DNA of 64,000 nt from Cupriavidus sp. WKF15 (GTDB taxonomy: Bacteria > Pseudomonadota > Gammaproteobacteria > Burkholderiales > Burkholderiaceae). A program made the translations under genes and the position numbers. Below, piece after piece: positions 27,830 to 37,292 of this stretch; within the stretch, counting starts at the first letter, position 1; each line of letters starts with the position of its first letter. The DNA lies in assembly GCF_029278605.1 (NCBI RefSeq), contig NZ_CP119572.1:1922001-1986000 (forward strand). Reading direction: 5' to 3'. The notes below the pieces were generated by a model. The model ran no database searches. It saw nothing but the letters and a program-made list of their open reading frames with translations, and had not been told where the DNA came from.

Positions 27830-28378
27830 ATGAAGACCGTTGGTGACAAGCTCGAAGCCTTCCACGTCGTCGGTGTCAAGCCGGGTTTCAACAACCATGA
27901 GGAAAACGGCCAGTCGGCTTTCGAAGACATCACCGAAAAGTCGTTCGAAGGCAAGTGGAAGATCATCTACTTCTACCCGAAGGACTTCACGTTCGTGTGC
28001 CCGACCGAAATCGTGGCATTCGCCAAGCTGAACGGCGATTTCGCTGACCGCGATGCCATCGTTCTCGGCGGCTCGACCGACAACGAATTCGTGAAGCTGG
28101 CATGGCGCCGCGAACACAAGGACCTGAACAAGCTGAACCAGTGGCAATTCGCCGACGTGACCGGTTCGCTGATCGACCAGCTGGGCGTGCGTGACCAGGC
28201 CGCTGGCGTGGCCCTGCGCGCGACCTTCATCGTCGATCCGCACAACGTGATCCAGCACGTTTCGGTGAACAACCTGAACGTCGGCCGCAACCCGGACGAA
28301 GTGCTGCGTATCCTGGACGGTCTGCAAACGGACGAGCTGTGCCCGTGCAACCGTGCCGTTGGCGGCGCAACGCTGTAA
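27830..28378 (+). CDS. ahpC: alkyl hydroperoxide reductase AhpC (peroxiredoxin)
   Basis: A 182-residue two-Cys peroxiredoxin that reduces H2O2, organic peroxides and peroxynitrite in the cytosol. The peroxidatic Cys57 is in FTFVCPTEI. Cys171 and Cys173 form the CPC pair near the C-terminus (DELCPCNR), the arrangement known from mycobacterial AhpC, which is reduced through AhpD and not AhpF. Consistent with this, ahpD follows. AGGAGA lies upstream of the ATG. A hairpin terminator separates ahpC from ahpD, implying more ahpC than ahpD transcript. Confidence 0.95.
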   Translation: MKTVGDKLEAFHVVGVKPGFNNHEENGQSAFEDITEKSFEGKWKIIYFYPKDFTFVCPTEIVAFAKLNGDFADRDAIVLGGSTDNEFVKLAWRREHKDLNKLNQWQFADVTGSLIDQLGVRDQAAGVALRATFIVDPHNVIQHVSVNNLNVGRNPDEVLRILDGLQTDELCPCNRAVGGATL

Positions 28379-28437
28379 TTGCTGCAAGGTTGCCGGTAAT
28401 TTGCGGCGACCCGCGGAGGGTCTCCTCTCCGCCCCCA

Positions 28438-28459
28438 AACCCGCCTGTGCGGGTTTTTT
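28438..28459 (+). terminator. intrinsic terminator/attenuator between ahpC and ahpD
   Basis: Stem AACCCGC (28438-28444) / GCGGGTT (28449-28455) with a CTGT loop, running into T's up to 28459. Placed 60 bases after ahpC and 26 before ahpD, with no obvious promoter between, so partial read-through probably feeds ahpD. Confidence 0.8.
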
Positions 28460-28484
28460 GAGCCCTGATCGATAGGAGAATTAA

Positions 28485-29006
28485 ATGGAATTCCTTAGCA
28501 CGATTAAGAACCTTATCCCGGACTACGCCAAGGACATTCGCCTGAACGTGGACGGCACCATTGCGCGCTCCTCGCTGGAAGGCAACGACGCCGTGGGCGT
28601 GGCGCTGGCCGCCGCCTTCGCGACGCAGAGCAAGGTGCTGGTGGATGCGATCCGCAACGCCAACGTGCTGTCGGCCGAGGAAGTCAACGGCGCGCTGACC
28701 GCCGCCGCGCTGATGGGCATGAACAACGTCTGGTATCCGTACGTCGAGATGGCGGATGACCCGGACCTGGCCAGCCAGCCGGCCGGCCTGCGCATGAACG
28801 CCTACGCCACCCATGGCGGCGTGGACAAGCGCCGCTTCGAAATGTACGCGCTGGCCGCCTCCATCGTGGGCAAGTGCCACTTCTGCGTGAAGTCGCACTA
28901 CCAGTTGCTCAAGGACGAGCAGGGCATGACCTCGCAGCAACTGCGCGACGTGGGCCGCATTGCCGCGGTGATTGCCGCCGCGGCGAATGTCATCGCCGCC
29001 CAGTAA
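28485..29006 (+). CDS. ahpD: alkyl hydroperoxidase AhpD, CxxC reductant of AhpC
   Basis: A 173-residue all-helical carboxymuconolactone decarboxylase-like protein. The redox motif is Cys131-His-Phe-Cys134 (GKCHFCVKSH), with His138 and Glu119 in the positions used for proton relay in the mycobacterial enzyme. It passes electrons to oxidised AhpC. AGGAG lies 7 bases upstream of the ATG. It forms a unit with ahpC, separated by the attenuator at 28438-28459. Confidence 0.94.
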   Translation: MEFLSTIKNLIPDYAKDIRLNVDGTIARSSLEGNDAVGVALAAAFATQSKVLVDAIRNANVLSAEEVNGALTAAALMGMNNVWYPYVEMADDPDLASQPAGLRMNAYATHGGVDKRRFEMYALAASIVGKCHFCVKSHYQLLKDEQGMTSQQLRDVGRIAAVIAAAANVIAAQ

Positions 29007-29160
29007 GGCGGATGCGCGATACCACAACGGCCGACAACTTCCCAGTAGAGGTTTGCCGGCTGTTTGCATGGTGTACCCCGGCGGCCGCGGATGACTCCAC
29101 TCGTGCAGTGAACGGCCTACAATCGAGGCAGGACACGCACTCAGGCATCCGCCCCTCACC

Positions 29161-29733
29161 ATGAGCATCCTGCCCTCGCCGACCTCCCCCCGCTTCCACT
29201 ACCGCCTGGCCACGGTTCAGGACTGGGGTGATATTGCCGCGGTCACGCAGCAAGCCTATTCCCAGTACGAGCTCGAAATCATGGAGGATTGCCGCGCCTC
29301 CTTCCAGCGCGGCATGCAGGCCGTGCTGGCCGCCAGCCACCCCGATATGGAATGGTGGGTGGCCGAAACGGAACACGGCATTACCGGCGCCGTACTTTTC
29401 TGCCATCCCGGCGCGACGCTGCCGGCGCTGGACGGCAGCACCATCACGCTGACCCAGCCGGAGGCCCGGCTGCTTTCCGTGAGCCCGCAGGCCCGGGGCC
29501 TGGGGCTAGGGCATACGCTGATGCAGATCTGCATCCAGCGCGCGCGCGATATCGGCTCGCCCACCCTGCTGGTGCGAACCATGCCCGAAATGGGCTCGGC
29601 CAACCGCTTGTGCCAGCAGATGGGATTCGCCAAGCGAACCGAGGCCGGCGCCCGGACAGGCGCCATGGCGCGGCTGATCGACTACACCTACGCAATCACC
29701 CCGGAAAACGCCCCCGCGCCGGCAAAGGCGTAA
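29161..29733 (+). CDS. GNAT-family N-acetyltransferase
   Basis: 190 residues with the GNAT acetyl-CoA-binding motif A in LSVSPQARGLGLGHTLMQ (Q/RxxGxG/A type, about residues 105-122) and a later beta-bulge region (NRLCQQMGFAKRTE). The substrate cannot be predicted. It lies 154 bp downstream of ahpD with a possible -10 (TACAAT, 29118-29123), so it may be expressed separately. The ispF gene converges 30 bp downstream. Confidence 0.8.
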   Translation: MSILPSPTSPRFHYRLATVQDWGDIAAVTQQAYSQYELEIMEDCRASFQRGMQAVLAASHPDMEWWVAETEHGITGAVLFCHPGATLPALDGSTITLTQPEARLLSVSPQARGLGLGHTLMQICIQRARDIGSPTLLVRTMPEMGSANRLCQQMGFAKRTEAGARTGAMARLIDYTYAITPENAPAPAKA

Positions 29734-29763
29734 GCGCCCGCGCTGGCCGGATGCCGGCCGCGC

Positions 29764-30273
29764 TCAGTCCTGCGCGCCCGAGACCGAGCCGCGCCAGATC
29801 AGGACTGCGGCCTGCGCCACAATGCCTTCCTGCCGTCCCTCGAAGCCGAGCTTCTCGTTGGTCTTCGCCTTGACGTTACAGCGCCCCGGCGGCAAGCCGA
29901 GGTCGGCGGCGATGTTCGCCACCATGCCGGGGATATGCGGAGCCAGCTTGGGCTGCTGCGCGATGACCGAGGCATCGACATTGCCGATCTCGTAGCCGGC
30001 TTCGCGCACACGGCGCGCGGCTTCGCGCAGCAGCACGCGGCTGTCGGCACCGGCAAACTGCGCATCCGTATCCGGGAAATGCCGCCCGATGTCGCCCAGC
30101 CCGGCAGCGCCGAACAGCGCGTCGGTAATGGCGTGCAGCAGCGCATCGGCATCCGAGTGCCCGAGCAATCCCCGGTCATGCGGAATCTGCACGCCGCCCA
30201 GGATCAGCTTGCGGCCGGGTACGAGCGCGTGGACGTCATAGCCCTGCCCCACGCGGATATCAAATGGCATCAT
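29764..30273 (-). CDS. ispF: 2-C-methyl-D-erythritol 2,4-cyclodiphosphate synthase
   Basis: A 169-residue trimeric zinc enzyme of the MEP isoprenoid pathway; it cyclises CDP-ME-2-phosphate to MEcPP with release of CMP. The zinc ligands are in GYDVH (Asp13, His15) and in the [13 protein letters not shown] block. The C-terminal [15 protein letters not shown] is typical. Start: the first of two adjacent ATGs lies 8 bases after GGAG. The ATG is only 3 bases past the ispD stop, so the two are translationally coupled. The last ten or so residues (GSVSGAQD) extend past the usual end. Confidence 0.96.
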   Translation of the reverse strand: MMPFDIRVGQGYDVHALVPGRKLILGGVQIPHDRGLLGHSDADALLHAITDALFGAAGLGDIGRHFPDTDAQFAGADSRVLLREAARRVREAGYEIGNVDASVIAQQPKLAPHIPGMVANIAADLGLPPGRCNVKAKTNEKLGFEGRQEGIVAQAAVLIWRGSVSGAQD

Positions 30274-30276
30274 CGA

Positions 30277-31032
30277 TCAGGCTCCTGAATCGGCAGACCG
30301 CGGCGCGGCGGTGCCAAGCAGCACCTCCGCCAGGGCAAAGTCTTCCGGGTATGTCACTTTGAAGTTGCGCAGCGAACCGTTGACCAGGCGCGGATGCAGG
30401 CCCAGCCGTTCGATCGCGCTGGCCTCGTCGGTCACCACGGCTCCTGCGGCCAGCGCGTCCTGCAAGGCCTGGCGCAGCACGCCGAGCCGGAACATCTGCG
30501 GGGTCTGGGCCTGCCAGAGCCCGTCGCGCGGAACCGTGGTGCCGATGCGCGCGCCGGCGTCGGCGCGCTTGAGGGTATCGGGCACCGGCACGGCCAGGAT
30601 GCCGCCAATCGCGGCGTCGGGATCGTCGTCGCCGTCGCTTTCCACCGAGCGCACCAGCGTATGGATCATCGCCGGGGTCAGCCCCGGGCGCGCCGCATCG
30701 TGCACCAGTACCCAGTCGGTGTCCACGGCGCCAAGCTGCGCCAGGTGATGCAGGCCCGCCAGCACCGAGGCATGGCGGGTGTCGCCGCCGACGAAGGCCG
30801 TATCGAAGCGCAGGCCGGCAAAGGCCTCCGCGCCGAAGCGGGACTCCAGCGGCATATCGTCGGGCGCCAGCACCAGCGCCGTGGCGCTGATCGCATCGCA
30901 GGCCGAAAACGCCGCCAGGGCGTACCAGATCATGGGCCGGCCCGCGATGGGCTGGTACTGCTTGGGCACCGGGCCGCCCGCGCGGCTGCCGGTACCGGCA
31001 CAGGGAATCAGGGCGAAACGGCGGTCTGGCAC
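30277..31032 (-). CDS. ispD: 2-C-methyl-D-erythritol 4-phosphate cytidylyltransferase
   Basis: A 251-residue cytosolic nucleotidyltransferase that transfers CMP from CTP to MEP in the non-mevalonate pathway. The N-terminal loop [22 protein letters not shown] carries the glycine-rich CTP-binding segment and the catalytic Arg/Lys. [12 protein letters not shown] and [11 protein letters not shown] are further signature blocks. It precedes ispF with a 3-bp gap, the common arrangement. It is divergent from mfd; the shared upstream region holds a TATAAT at 31115-31120. Confidence 0.96.
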   Translation of the reverse strand: MPDRRFALIPCAGTGSRAGGPVPKQYQPIAGRPMIWYALAAFSACDAISATALVLAPDDMPLESRFGAEAFAGLRFDTAFVGGDTRHASVLAGLHHLAQLGAVDTDWVLVHDAARPGLTPAMIHTLVRSVESDGDDDPDAAIGGILAVPVPDTLKRADAGARIGTTVPRDGLWQAQTPQMFRLGVLRQALQDALAAGAVVTDEASAIERLGLHPRLVNGSLRNFKVTYPEDFALAEVLLGTAAPRSADSGA

Positions 31033-31114
31033 GGGATAGGGATCGATTGGAAATGCGTTGGGGACGGCACGGCGGCGACCGGCGTCAAACCAGCGCCACG
31101 GCCGGAGCGCATTC

Positions 31115-31120
31115 TATAAT
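31115..31120 (+). promoter_or_regulatory. -10 element (TATAAT) in the ispD/mfd intergenic region
   Basis: A perfect TATAAT toward mfd that also reads TATTAT toward ispD. No convincing -35 is seen at 16-18 bp in either direction. It lies 112 bases before the mfd start and about 80 before the ispD start. Confidence 0.4.
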
Positions 31121-31231
31121 ACGGCCCTTGTTTGCCGCCATGCCGCCATCGCATGCGGCCCACGCCATACCCCCGCCCGCGCTGCCGGCGGGGCGTTGTC
31201 GTTCGTTGCGTTGATCCCGACCGCTGCCCCG

Positions 31232-34200
31232 ATGCCTGACGCCGCTCCCGCCTTTCCTTTCGCCAACCTGCCCCTGGTCAAGTCCGGGCTGCGCCACAAT
31301 CTGGCCAGCCTGCACGGCTCTGCCGATGCCCTGGCCGTTGCCGCCTATGCGCGCCAGCATCGCAGCCGCGTGCCGATGCTGGCGGTGGTCTGCGCCAACG
31401 CCGTCGACGCCCAGCGGCTGGCCGATGAAATCCCGTGGTTCGCGCCGGAACTGCGCGTGCGCCTGCTGCCAGACTGGGAAACGCTGCCCTACGACAGCTT
31501 CTCGCCCCACCAGGACCTGGTCTCCGAACGGCTCGCGACGCTGCATGACATCCAGGGCGGCCAGTGCGACGTGATGCTGGTGCCGGCCTCCACCGCGCTC
31601 TACCGGCTCGCGCCGCCGTCCTTCCTGGCGGCTTACACTTTCTTCTTCAAGCAGGGCGAGCGGCTGGACGAGGCCGCGCTCAAGGCGCAGTTCACGCTGG
31701 CCGGCTACGAGCACGTCAGTGCGGTGATGCGACCGGGCGAGTACAGCGTGCGCGGCGGCCTCATCGACCTGTACCCGATGGGCTCGGCGCTGCCGTACCG
31801 GATCGACCTCTTCGGCGACGAGATCGAGACCATCCGCGCCTTCGACCCCGACACCCAGCGCAGCCTCTACCCGGTCAAGGAAGTCCGTCTGCTGCCGGGG
31901 CGCGAGTTTCCGCTCGACGAAGCGGCCCGTACCGCGTTCCGGGGCCGCTGGCGCGAAGTGTTCGAAGGCGACCCGACCAAGTCGCCGATCTACAAGGACA
32001 TCGGCAACGGCGTGCCGTCCGCCGGCATCGAGTACTACCTGCCGCTGTTCTTCGAGTCCAGTGCAACGCTGTTCGATTACCTGCCAGCCGATACCCAGCT
32101 CGCGTTCGCCGGCAAGGTGGACGAGGCCATCCGCCGCTTCTGGGCCGATACCACGCAGCGCTACGACTTCATGCGCCATGACCGCGAGCGTCCGCTGCTG
32201 CCGCCGTCGCAACTGTTCCTGTCCGAGGAGCAGTTCTTCATCGCGGCCAAGCCGCTCGCACGGCTGGTGCTGCAGGCCGAGTCCGCCGCCCCGGACCAGC
32301 CCGCCTTCGCGGCGAGCCTGCCGGATGTCTCGGTGAACCGGCGCGCGGAAGACCCGCTCGTGAACCTGGAATCCCTGCTGCTGGACAAGACCACGCGCGT
32401 GCTGATGTGCGCGGACACCGCCGGCCGCCGCGAGACCCTGTTGCAACTCTTTGCCGAAAGCGGCCTGCGCCCGCAGCTGGTGGACGACTTTGCCGCCTTC
32501 CTGGCTGGCGAGTCGCATTTCAGCATTGCCGTGGCACCGCTGCACAGCGGCTTCAGGCTTCCGGAAGCAAAGCTCGCCTTCGTCACCGAAGCCGAGCTCT
32601 ACGCCGGCACCGCCCGCCGGGCCGGGCGCCGCAAGCAGGAACAGGCCACCGCCGTCGATTCGATGGTGCGCGACCTGGCCGAGCTGAAAATCGGCGATCC
32701 GGTGGTACACAGCGAGCATGGCATCGGGCGCTACCACGGCCTGGTGTCGCTCGACCTGGGCCAGGGCGAGGAGGAGTTCCTGCACCTGGAATACGACAAG
32801 AGCAGCAAGCTGTACGTGCCGGTGCACCAGTTGCACGTGATCTCGCGCTACTCGGGAGCCGATCCGGAAACCGCGCCGCTGCACCACCTGGGCTCGGGTC
32901 AGTGGGACAAGGCCAAGCGCCGCGCCGCACAGCAGATCCGCGACACCGCGGCCGAACTCCTGAACCTGTATGCGCGCCGCGCGGCACGCGAGGGCTTCGC
33001 GTTCCCGCTCTCGCCCAAGGACTATGAGACCTTCGCGGAGAGCTTCGGCTTCGAGGAAACGCCCGACCAGGCCGCGGCCATTGCCGCCGTCATCGCCGAC
33101 ATGACGTCGGGCAAGCCGATGGATCGGCTGGTTTGTGGCGACGTGGGCTTCGGCAAGACCGAGGTGGCGCTGCGCGCCGCCTTTGTCGCCGTGCTCGGCG
33201 GCAAGCAGGTGGCCATGCTGGCGCCGACCACCCTGCTGGCCGAACAGCATTTCCAGACGCTCTCGGACCGCTTCGCGGAATGGCCGGTGCGCATTGTCGA
33301 GCTCTCGCGCTTCAAGACGAAGAAGGAAATCGACGCGGCCGTGAAACAGATCAACGAGGGTGCGGTCGATATCGTGATCGGCACGCACAAGCTGCTCTCG
33401 GACGAGGTCAAATTCCAGCGGCTGGGGCTCGTCATCATCGACGAGGAGCACCGTTTCGGGGTGCGTCAGAAGGAAGCGCTCAAGACACTTCGCGCCGAGG
33501 TCGACGTGCTGACGCTGACGGCAACGCCGATCCCGCGCACGCTCGGCATGGCGCTCGAAGGCCTGCGCGACTTCTCCGTGATCGCCACGGCGCCGCAAAA
33601 GCGGCTGGCCATCAAGACCTTCGTGCGGCGCGAGGAAGACGGCGTGATCCGCGAAGCCATCCTGCGCGAGCTCAAGCGCGGCGGGCAGGTCTACTTCCTG
33701 CACAACGAAGTCGAGACCATCGAGAACAAGCGGGCCAAACTCGCGGAGCTGGTGCCGGAAGCCCGCATCGCGGTGGCGCATGGCCAGATGCACGAGCGCG
33801 AGCTGGAACGCGTGATGCGCGACTTCGTCTCGCGGCGCGACAACATCCTGCTGTGCACCACGATTATCGAAACCGGCATCGACGTGCCGACGGCCAACAC
33901 CATCCTGATCCACCGCGCCGACAAGTTCGGCCTGGCGCAGCTGCACCAGCTGCGCGGCCGGGTCGGGCGCTCGCATCACCAGGCCTATGCCTACTTGCTG
34001 GTGCATGACGTCGACGGCCTCACCAAGCAGGCGGGGCGCCGGCTCGAAGCGATCCAGCAGATGGAAGAGCTGGGTTCGGGCTTCTACCTGGCCATGCACG
34101 ACCTGGAGATCCGCGGTGCCGGCGAGGTGCTCGGCGACAAGCAGTCGGGCGAGATCCACGAAATCGGCTTCCAGCTCTACACCGACATGCTCAACGCGGC

Positions 34201-34684
34201 CGTCAAGGCGCTCAAGGCCGGCAAGGAGCCGGACCTGATGGCGCCGCTGTCGGCGACCACCGAGATCAACCTCGGCACGCCCGCACTGCTGCCCAACGAC
34301 TACTGCGCCGACGTGCACGAACGCCTGTCGCTGTACAAGCGCCTGGCCAACTGCGAGACGCCGGAGCGCGTCGACGACATCCAGGAAGAGCTGATCGACC
34401 GCTTCGGCCGCATGCCGCCGCAGGCGCAGGCGCTGGTCGAGACCCACCGGCTGCGCATTGCCGCGGCGCCGCTGGGCGTGCGCAAGATCGACGCGGGTGA
34501 TGCGACGATCAGCGTACAGTTCGTGCCGAACCCGCCCATCGACGCACTCAGGATCATCGAACTGGTGCAGAAGAACCGCCATATCAAGCTGGCCGGGCAG
34601 GACAAGCTGCGCATCGAAGCCAAGATGCCCGATGTGGCATTACGCGCGCAGACCATCAAGCAGACCTTGCGCCAGCTTGCCTAG
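31232..34684 (+). CDS. mfd: transcription-repair coupling factor Mfd
   Basis: An 1150-residue DNA translocase that removes RNA polymerase stalled at lesions and recruits UvrA. The N-terminal UvrB-homology region ([11 protein letters not shown] ... [16 protein letters not shown]) is followed by a CarD-like RNA polymerase-interaction domain ([18 protein letters not shown]). RecG-like motor motifs include Walker [20 protein letters not shown] and [11 protein letters not shown]-terminal TRCF domain closes the protein. I used the ATG at 31232 ([10 protein letters not shown]); the frame opens earlier but without homology. Length matches E. coli Mfd (1148). Confidence 0.96.
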   Translation: MPDAAPAFPFANLPLVKSGLRHNLASLHGSADALAVAAYARQHRSRVPMLAVVCANAVDAQRLADEIPWFAPELRVRLLPDWETLPYDSFSPHQDLVSERLATLHDIQGGQCDVMLVPASTALYRLAPPSFLAAYTFFFKQGERLDEAALKAQFTLAGYEHVSAVMRPGEYSVRGGLIDLYPMGSALPYRIDLFGDEIETIRAFDPDTQRSLYPVKEVRLLPGREFPLDEAARTAFRGRWREVFEGDPTKSPIYKDIGNGVPSAGIEYYLPLFFESSATLFDYLPADTQLAFAGKVDEAIRRFWADTTQRYDFMRHDRERPLLPPSQLFLSEEQFFIAAKPLARLVLQAESAAPDQPAFAASLPDVSVNRRAEDPLVNLESLLLDKTTRVLMCADTAGRRETLLQLFAESGLRPQLVDDFAAFLAGESHFSIAVAPLHSGFRLPEAKLAFVTEAELYAGTARRAGRRKQEQATAVDSMVRDLAELKIGDPVVHSEHGIGRYHGLVSLDLGQGEEEFLHLEYDKSSKLYVPVHQLHVISRYSGADPETAPLHHLGSGQWDKAKRRAAQQIRDTAAELLNLYARRAAREGFAFPLSPKDYETFAESFGFEETPDQAAAIAAVIADMTSGKPMDRLVCGDVGFGKTEVALRAAFVAVLGGKQVAMLAPTTLLAEQHFQTLSDRFAEWPVRIVELSRFKTKKEIDAAVKQINEGAVDIVIGTHKLLSDEVKFQRLGLVIIDEEHRFGVRQKEALKTLRAEVDVLTLTATPIPRTLGMALEGLRDFSVIATAPQKRLAIKTFVRREEDGVIREAILRELKRGGQVYFLHNEVETIENKRAKLAELVPEARIAVAHGQMHERELERVMRDFVSRRDNILLCTTIIETGIDVPTANTILIHRADKFGLAQLHQLRGRVGRSHHQAYAYLLVHDVDGLTKQAGRRLEAIQQMEELGSGFYLAMHDLEIRGAGEVLGDKQSGEIHEIGFQLYTDMLNAAVKALKAGKEPDLMAPLSATTEINLGTPALLPNDYCADVHERLSLYKRLANCETPERVDDIQEELIDRFGRMPPQAQALVETHRLRIAAAPLGVRKIDAGDATISVQFVPNPPIDALRIIELVQKNRHIKLAGQDKLRIEAKMPDVALRAQTIKQTLRQLA

Positions 34685-34767
34685 CCAATGCTGCAGGGCG
34701 ACTGGCCCGGCGACCGTGGCGGGTGTAGCATCGAATACTTCACCCGCCGGTCAACCCCGCCCCGCCC

Positions 34768-35982
34768 ATGCAAGCCGATATCCAACGCCAGTCATCCCCC
34801 GAAGCCAGCGCGCCGCGTGGCACCGCGCTGGAATGGACGCAGCGCCTGGTGGCATACGACACCACCAGCCGCCATTCCAACCTGGGACTGATCGAGTCCG
34901 TGCGGGACCACTTCCTCGCGAAGGGCCTGCGGCCCCACCTCAGCTACAACCCTCAGCGCGACAAGGCCAACCTGTTTGTCACGGTGCCCGCCGCCAGCGG
35001 TGAGACCAACGGCGGCATCGTGCTGTCCGGGCACACCGACGTGGTGCCCGTGGATGGCCAGGACTGGACTACCGATCCGTTCAGACCCGTGGTACGCGAC
35101 GGCAAGCTCTATGGCCGCGGCACCTGCGACATGAAGGGCTTCATCGGCACCAGCCTGGCGCTGCTGCCCACGCTGCTCGGCGCGAAGCTGCGCGAGCCGG
35201 TGCACTACGCGCTGTCGTTCGACGAGGAAATCGGCTGCATGGGTGCGCCCTACCTGCTCGCCGAACTGCGCGAGCGCGGCGTGCAGCCGGCCGGCTGCAT
35301 CGTGGGCGAGCCCACCAGCATGCGTGTCATCGTCGCGCACAAGGGCATCAACGCGTACCGCTGCTGCGTCAGGGGCCAGGCCGCGCACTCGTCGCTCACG
35401 CCGCGCGGCGTCAATGCGATCGAGTATGCCGCGCGCCTGATCTGCTTCATCCGCGACATCGCCGATGAATTCAAGGCCAACGGCCCCTACGACCAGGCCT
35501 TCGACGTGCCCTACACCACGGCCCAGACCGGGACCATCCAGGGCGGCATCGCGCTCAATACCATTCCCGCGCTGTGCGAGTTCGTGTTCGAGTTCCGCAA
35601 CCTGCCGGGCGTCGATCCCGAGGCGCTGTTCGCGCGCATCGCCGCGTACGCCAACGACGTGCTGCTGCCAGGGATGCGCGCCGAACACGCGGACTCGGAC
35701 CTCGTCATCAGCAAGATCGCCGCGGCGCCATCGCTGGACGTGGCCGAGCAGGCGGCTATTACGCAACTCGTGCGGGCGCTCACCGGAGATCGCGAGACCA
35801 GCAAGGTCGCCTATGGCACCGAGGCAGGGCTGTTCCAGCGCGCGGGCATTCCCGCGGTGGTGTGCGGGCCCGGCGATATCCAGCAGGCACACAAACCGGA
35901 CGAGTTCGTCTCGCTGGACCAGCTCGCGGCGTGCGAGGCGTTCCTGCACAAGGTCGTGGACAGCTTGCGGGTGGCGACCTGA
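34768..35982 (+). CDS. argE: acetylornithine deacetylase ArgE (M20 family)
   Basis: A 404-residue zinc hydrolase that deacetylates N-acetylornithine to ornithine in linear arginine synthesis. Metal and catalytic residues are in SGHTDVVPVDG, YGRGTCDMKGF and SFDEEIGCMGAP. The dimerisation domain contains GQAAHSSLTPRGVNAIEYA. The motif set resembles ArgE more than DapE or the amidohydrolase at 21997. beta-Proteobacteria often also carry argJ, so this enzyme could act on other N-acetyl amino acids. It follows mfd by 83 bp. Confidence 0.88.
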   Translation: MQADIQRQSSPEASAPRGTALEWTQRLVAYDTTSRHSNLGLIESVRDHFLAKGLRPHLSYNPQRDKANLFVTVPAASGETNGGIVLSGHTDVVPVDGQDWTTDPFRPVVRDGKLYGRGTCDMKGFIGTSLALLPTLLGAKLREPVHYALSFDEEIGCMGAPYLLAELRERGVQPAGCIVGEPTSMRVIVAHKGINAYRCCVRGQAAHSSLTPRGVNAIEYAARLICFIRDIADEFKANGPYDQAFDVPYTTAQTGTIQGGIALNTIPALCEFVFEFRNLPGVDPEALFARIAAYANDVLLPGMRAEHADSDLVISKIAAAPSLDVAEQAAITQLVRALTGDRETSKVAYGTEAGLFQRAGIPAVVCGPGDIQQAHKPDEFVSLDQLAACEAFLHKVVDSLRVAT

Positions 35983-36066
35983 CGGCCAGGCGGGTCATGA
36001 GCGATTACAATGTCGCCTTTGCCGTCCCGCCCTCCGGCGCGCCGCCCTGATCCGCCTGCTGCTGTC

Positions 36067-36921
36067 ATGCCCCTGATTCTCCAGAGTACCCGCCCGCTCG
36101 CTTCCGACGACCTGACCGCCATCCGCGCCCTCGCCCGCGCTTCCGAGCCCGTGCTGCGCAGCGAAACCGTGGCGGCCGCCGAAGACTGCGCGCCGCTCAC
36201 CCCGGCGCTGCGCGACATGCTTGATGGCTACTGCGGACCGCGTGAGATTGACTGGGCCGTTGTGCCGCCCGGCCGCCGCCTGTCGGACTTCCGCCTGGTG
36301 GCGATGGACATGGATTCCACCCTGATCACGATCGAGTGCATCGATGAGATCGCCGACTTCTGCGGACTGAAGGCCGAGGTGTCCGCCATCACCGAGGCCG
36401 CCATGCGCGGCGAGATCACTGACTTCAACGAAAGCCTGCGCCGCCGCGTGGCCCTGCTCAAGGGCCTGGACGCCGGCGTGCTGGAGCGCGTCTACGAAGA
36501 GCGTCTGCGCCTGTCGCCGGGTGCCGAGCGCATGCTGCAAACCATCCAGGCGCTGGGGCTGCGCACGCTGCTGGTGTCGGGCGGCTTCGTCAACTTCACC
36601 GAAAAGCTCAAGGCACGCCTGAAGCTGGACGTCACGCGCGCCAACACGCTGGAAATCGTCGATGGCAAGCTCACGGGCAACGTGATCGGCGAAATCGTCA
36701 ACGCCGACGTGAAGGCACGTACGGTGCAGGAAGTGTGTGCGCAGATCGGCGCCGCACCCGACCAGGCTATCGTGATGGGTGACGGCTCCAACGACCTGAA
36801 GATGATGGCCGTGGCGGGGCTCTCCGTGGCCTTCCGCGCCAAGCCCATCGTGCGAGTGCAGGCAAGCGTTGCCTTCAATCACGTTGGCCTGGACGGCCTC
36901 CTGGCACTGTTCCCGCACTGA
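36067..36921 (+). CDS. serB: phosphoserine phosphatase SerB
   Basis: A 284-residue HAD-family phosphatase for the last step of serine synthesis. The nucleophile motif is Asp81-x-Asp83-x-Thr85 (AMDMDSTLITIECIDE), motif II Ser lies in LLVSGGFVNFTEKL, and motif III in VMGDGSNDLKMM. The N-terminal ~70 residues form an ACT-like extension. ATG at 36067 gives MPLILQSTRPL; the frame is open to 36010. It lies 84 bp downstream of argE. Confidence 0.94.
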   Translation: MPLILQSTRPLASDDLTAIRALARASEPVLRSETVAAAEDCAPLTPALRDMLDGYCGPREIDWAVVPPGRRLSDFRLVAMDMDSTLITIECIDEIADFCGLKAEVSAITEAAMRGEITDFNESLRRRVALLKGLDAGVLERVYEERLRLSPGAERMLQTIQALGLRTLLVSGGFVNFTEKLKARLKLDVTRANTLEIVDGKLTGNVIGEIVNADVKARTVQEVCAQIGAAPDQAIVMGDGSNDLKMMAVAGLSVAFRAKPIVRVQASVAFNHVGLDGLLALFPH

Positions 36922-37041
36922 ATCCACCAGGCACCCGTATGCAGAACGGAGGCCGTGGCATCCGTCTTTTCGTGGGCGCATCGGCCGCCCCAGTGCCCTA
37001 CACTAGCTTGAGTGACCACCCAGAAGCGGAGCACCCTCACC

Positions 37042-37278
37042 ATGGAACCGGCCTTTCACCGCTTTTCCGAGCTGTTTGCGCAGTTGGGACTACCCAGCGA
37101 TCCGCCCAGCATCGCGGCGTTCATCGCGACGCATGCCCCGCTGCCGGGCGACGTCGAACTGGCTGATGCGCCTTTCTGGACACCCGCGCAAGCGACCATG
37201 CTGCGCGACGAAATCGCGGACGATGCTGACTGGGCCGAAGTCGTCGACCGGCTCAACGTGGCCCTGCGGGCCAGCTAG
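37042..37278 (+). CDS. DUF2789 family protein
   Basis: A 78-residue acidic cytosolic protein from the ATG at 37042 (MEPAFHRFSELFAQLGL), with GGAG 10 bases upstream. A GTG at 37012 would add ten residues. The motif LADAPFWTPAQATMLRDEI...DADWAEVVDRLN is the DUF2789 hallmark. Function is unknown and neighbours give no hint. metC converges on it with only 14 bp between the stops. Confidence 0.82.
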   Translation: MEPAFHRFSELFAQLGLPSDPPSIAAFIATHAPLPGDVELADAPFWTPAQATMLRDEIADDADWAEVVDRLNVALRAS

Positions 37279-37292
37279 CCGGTCGCGGCCGC

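Noticed and set aside
29118..29123. TACAAT upstream of the GNAT gene as a promoter
   Set aside because: No -35 at 16-18 bp and no extended TG; mentioned under the gene but not listed as a feature.
31085..34582. 1165-codon minus-strand open frame opposite mfd
   Set aside because: Shadow of mfd caused by high third-position GC; no ribosome-binding site or motif.
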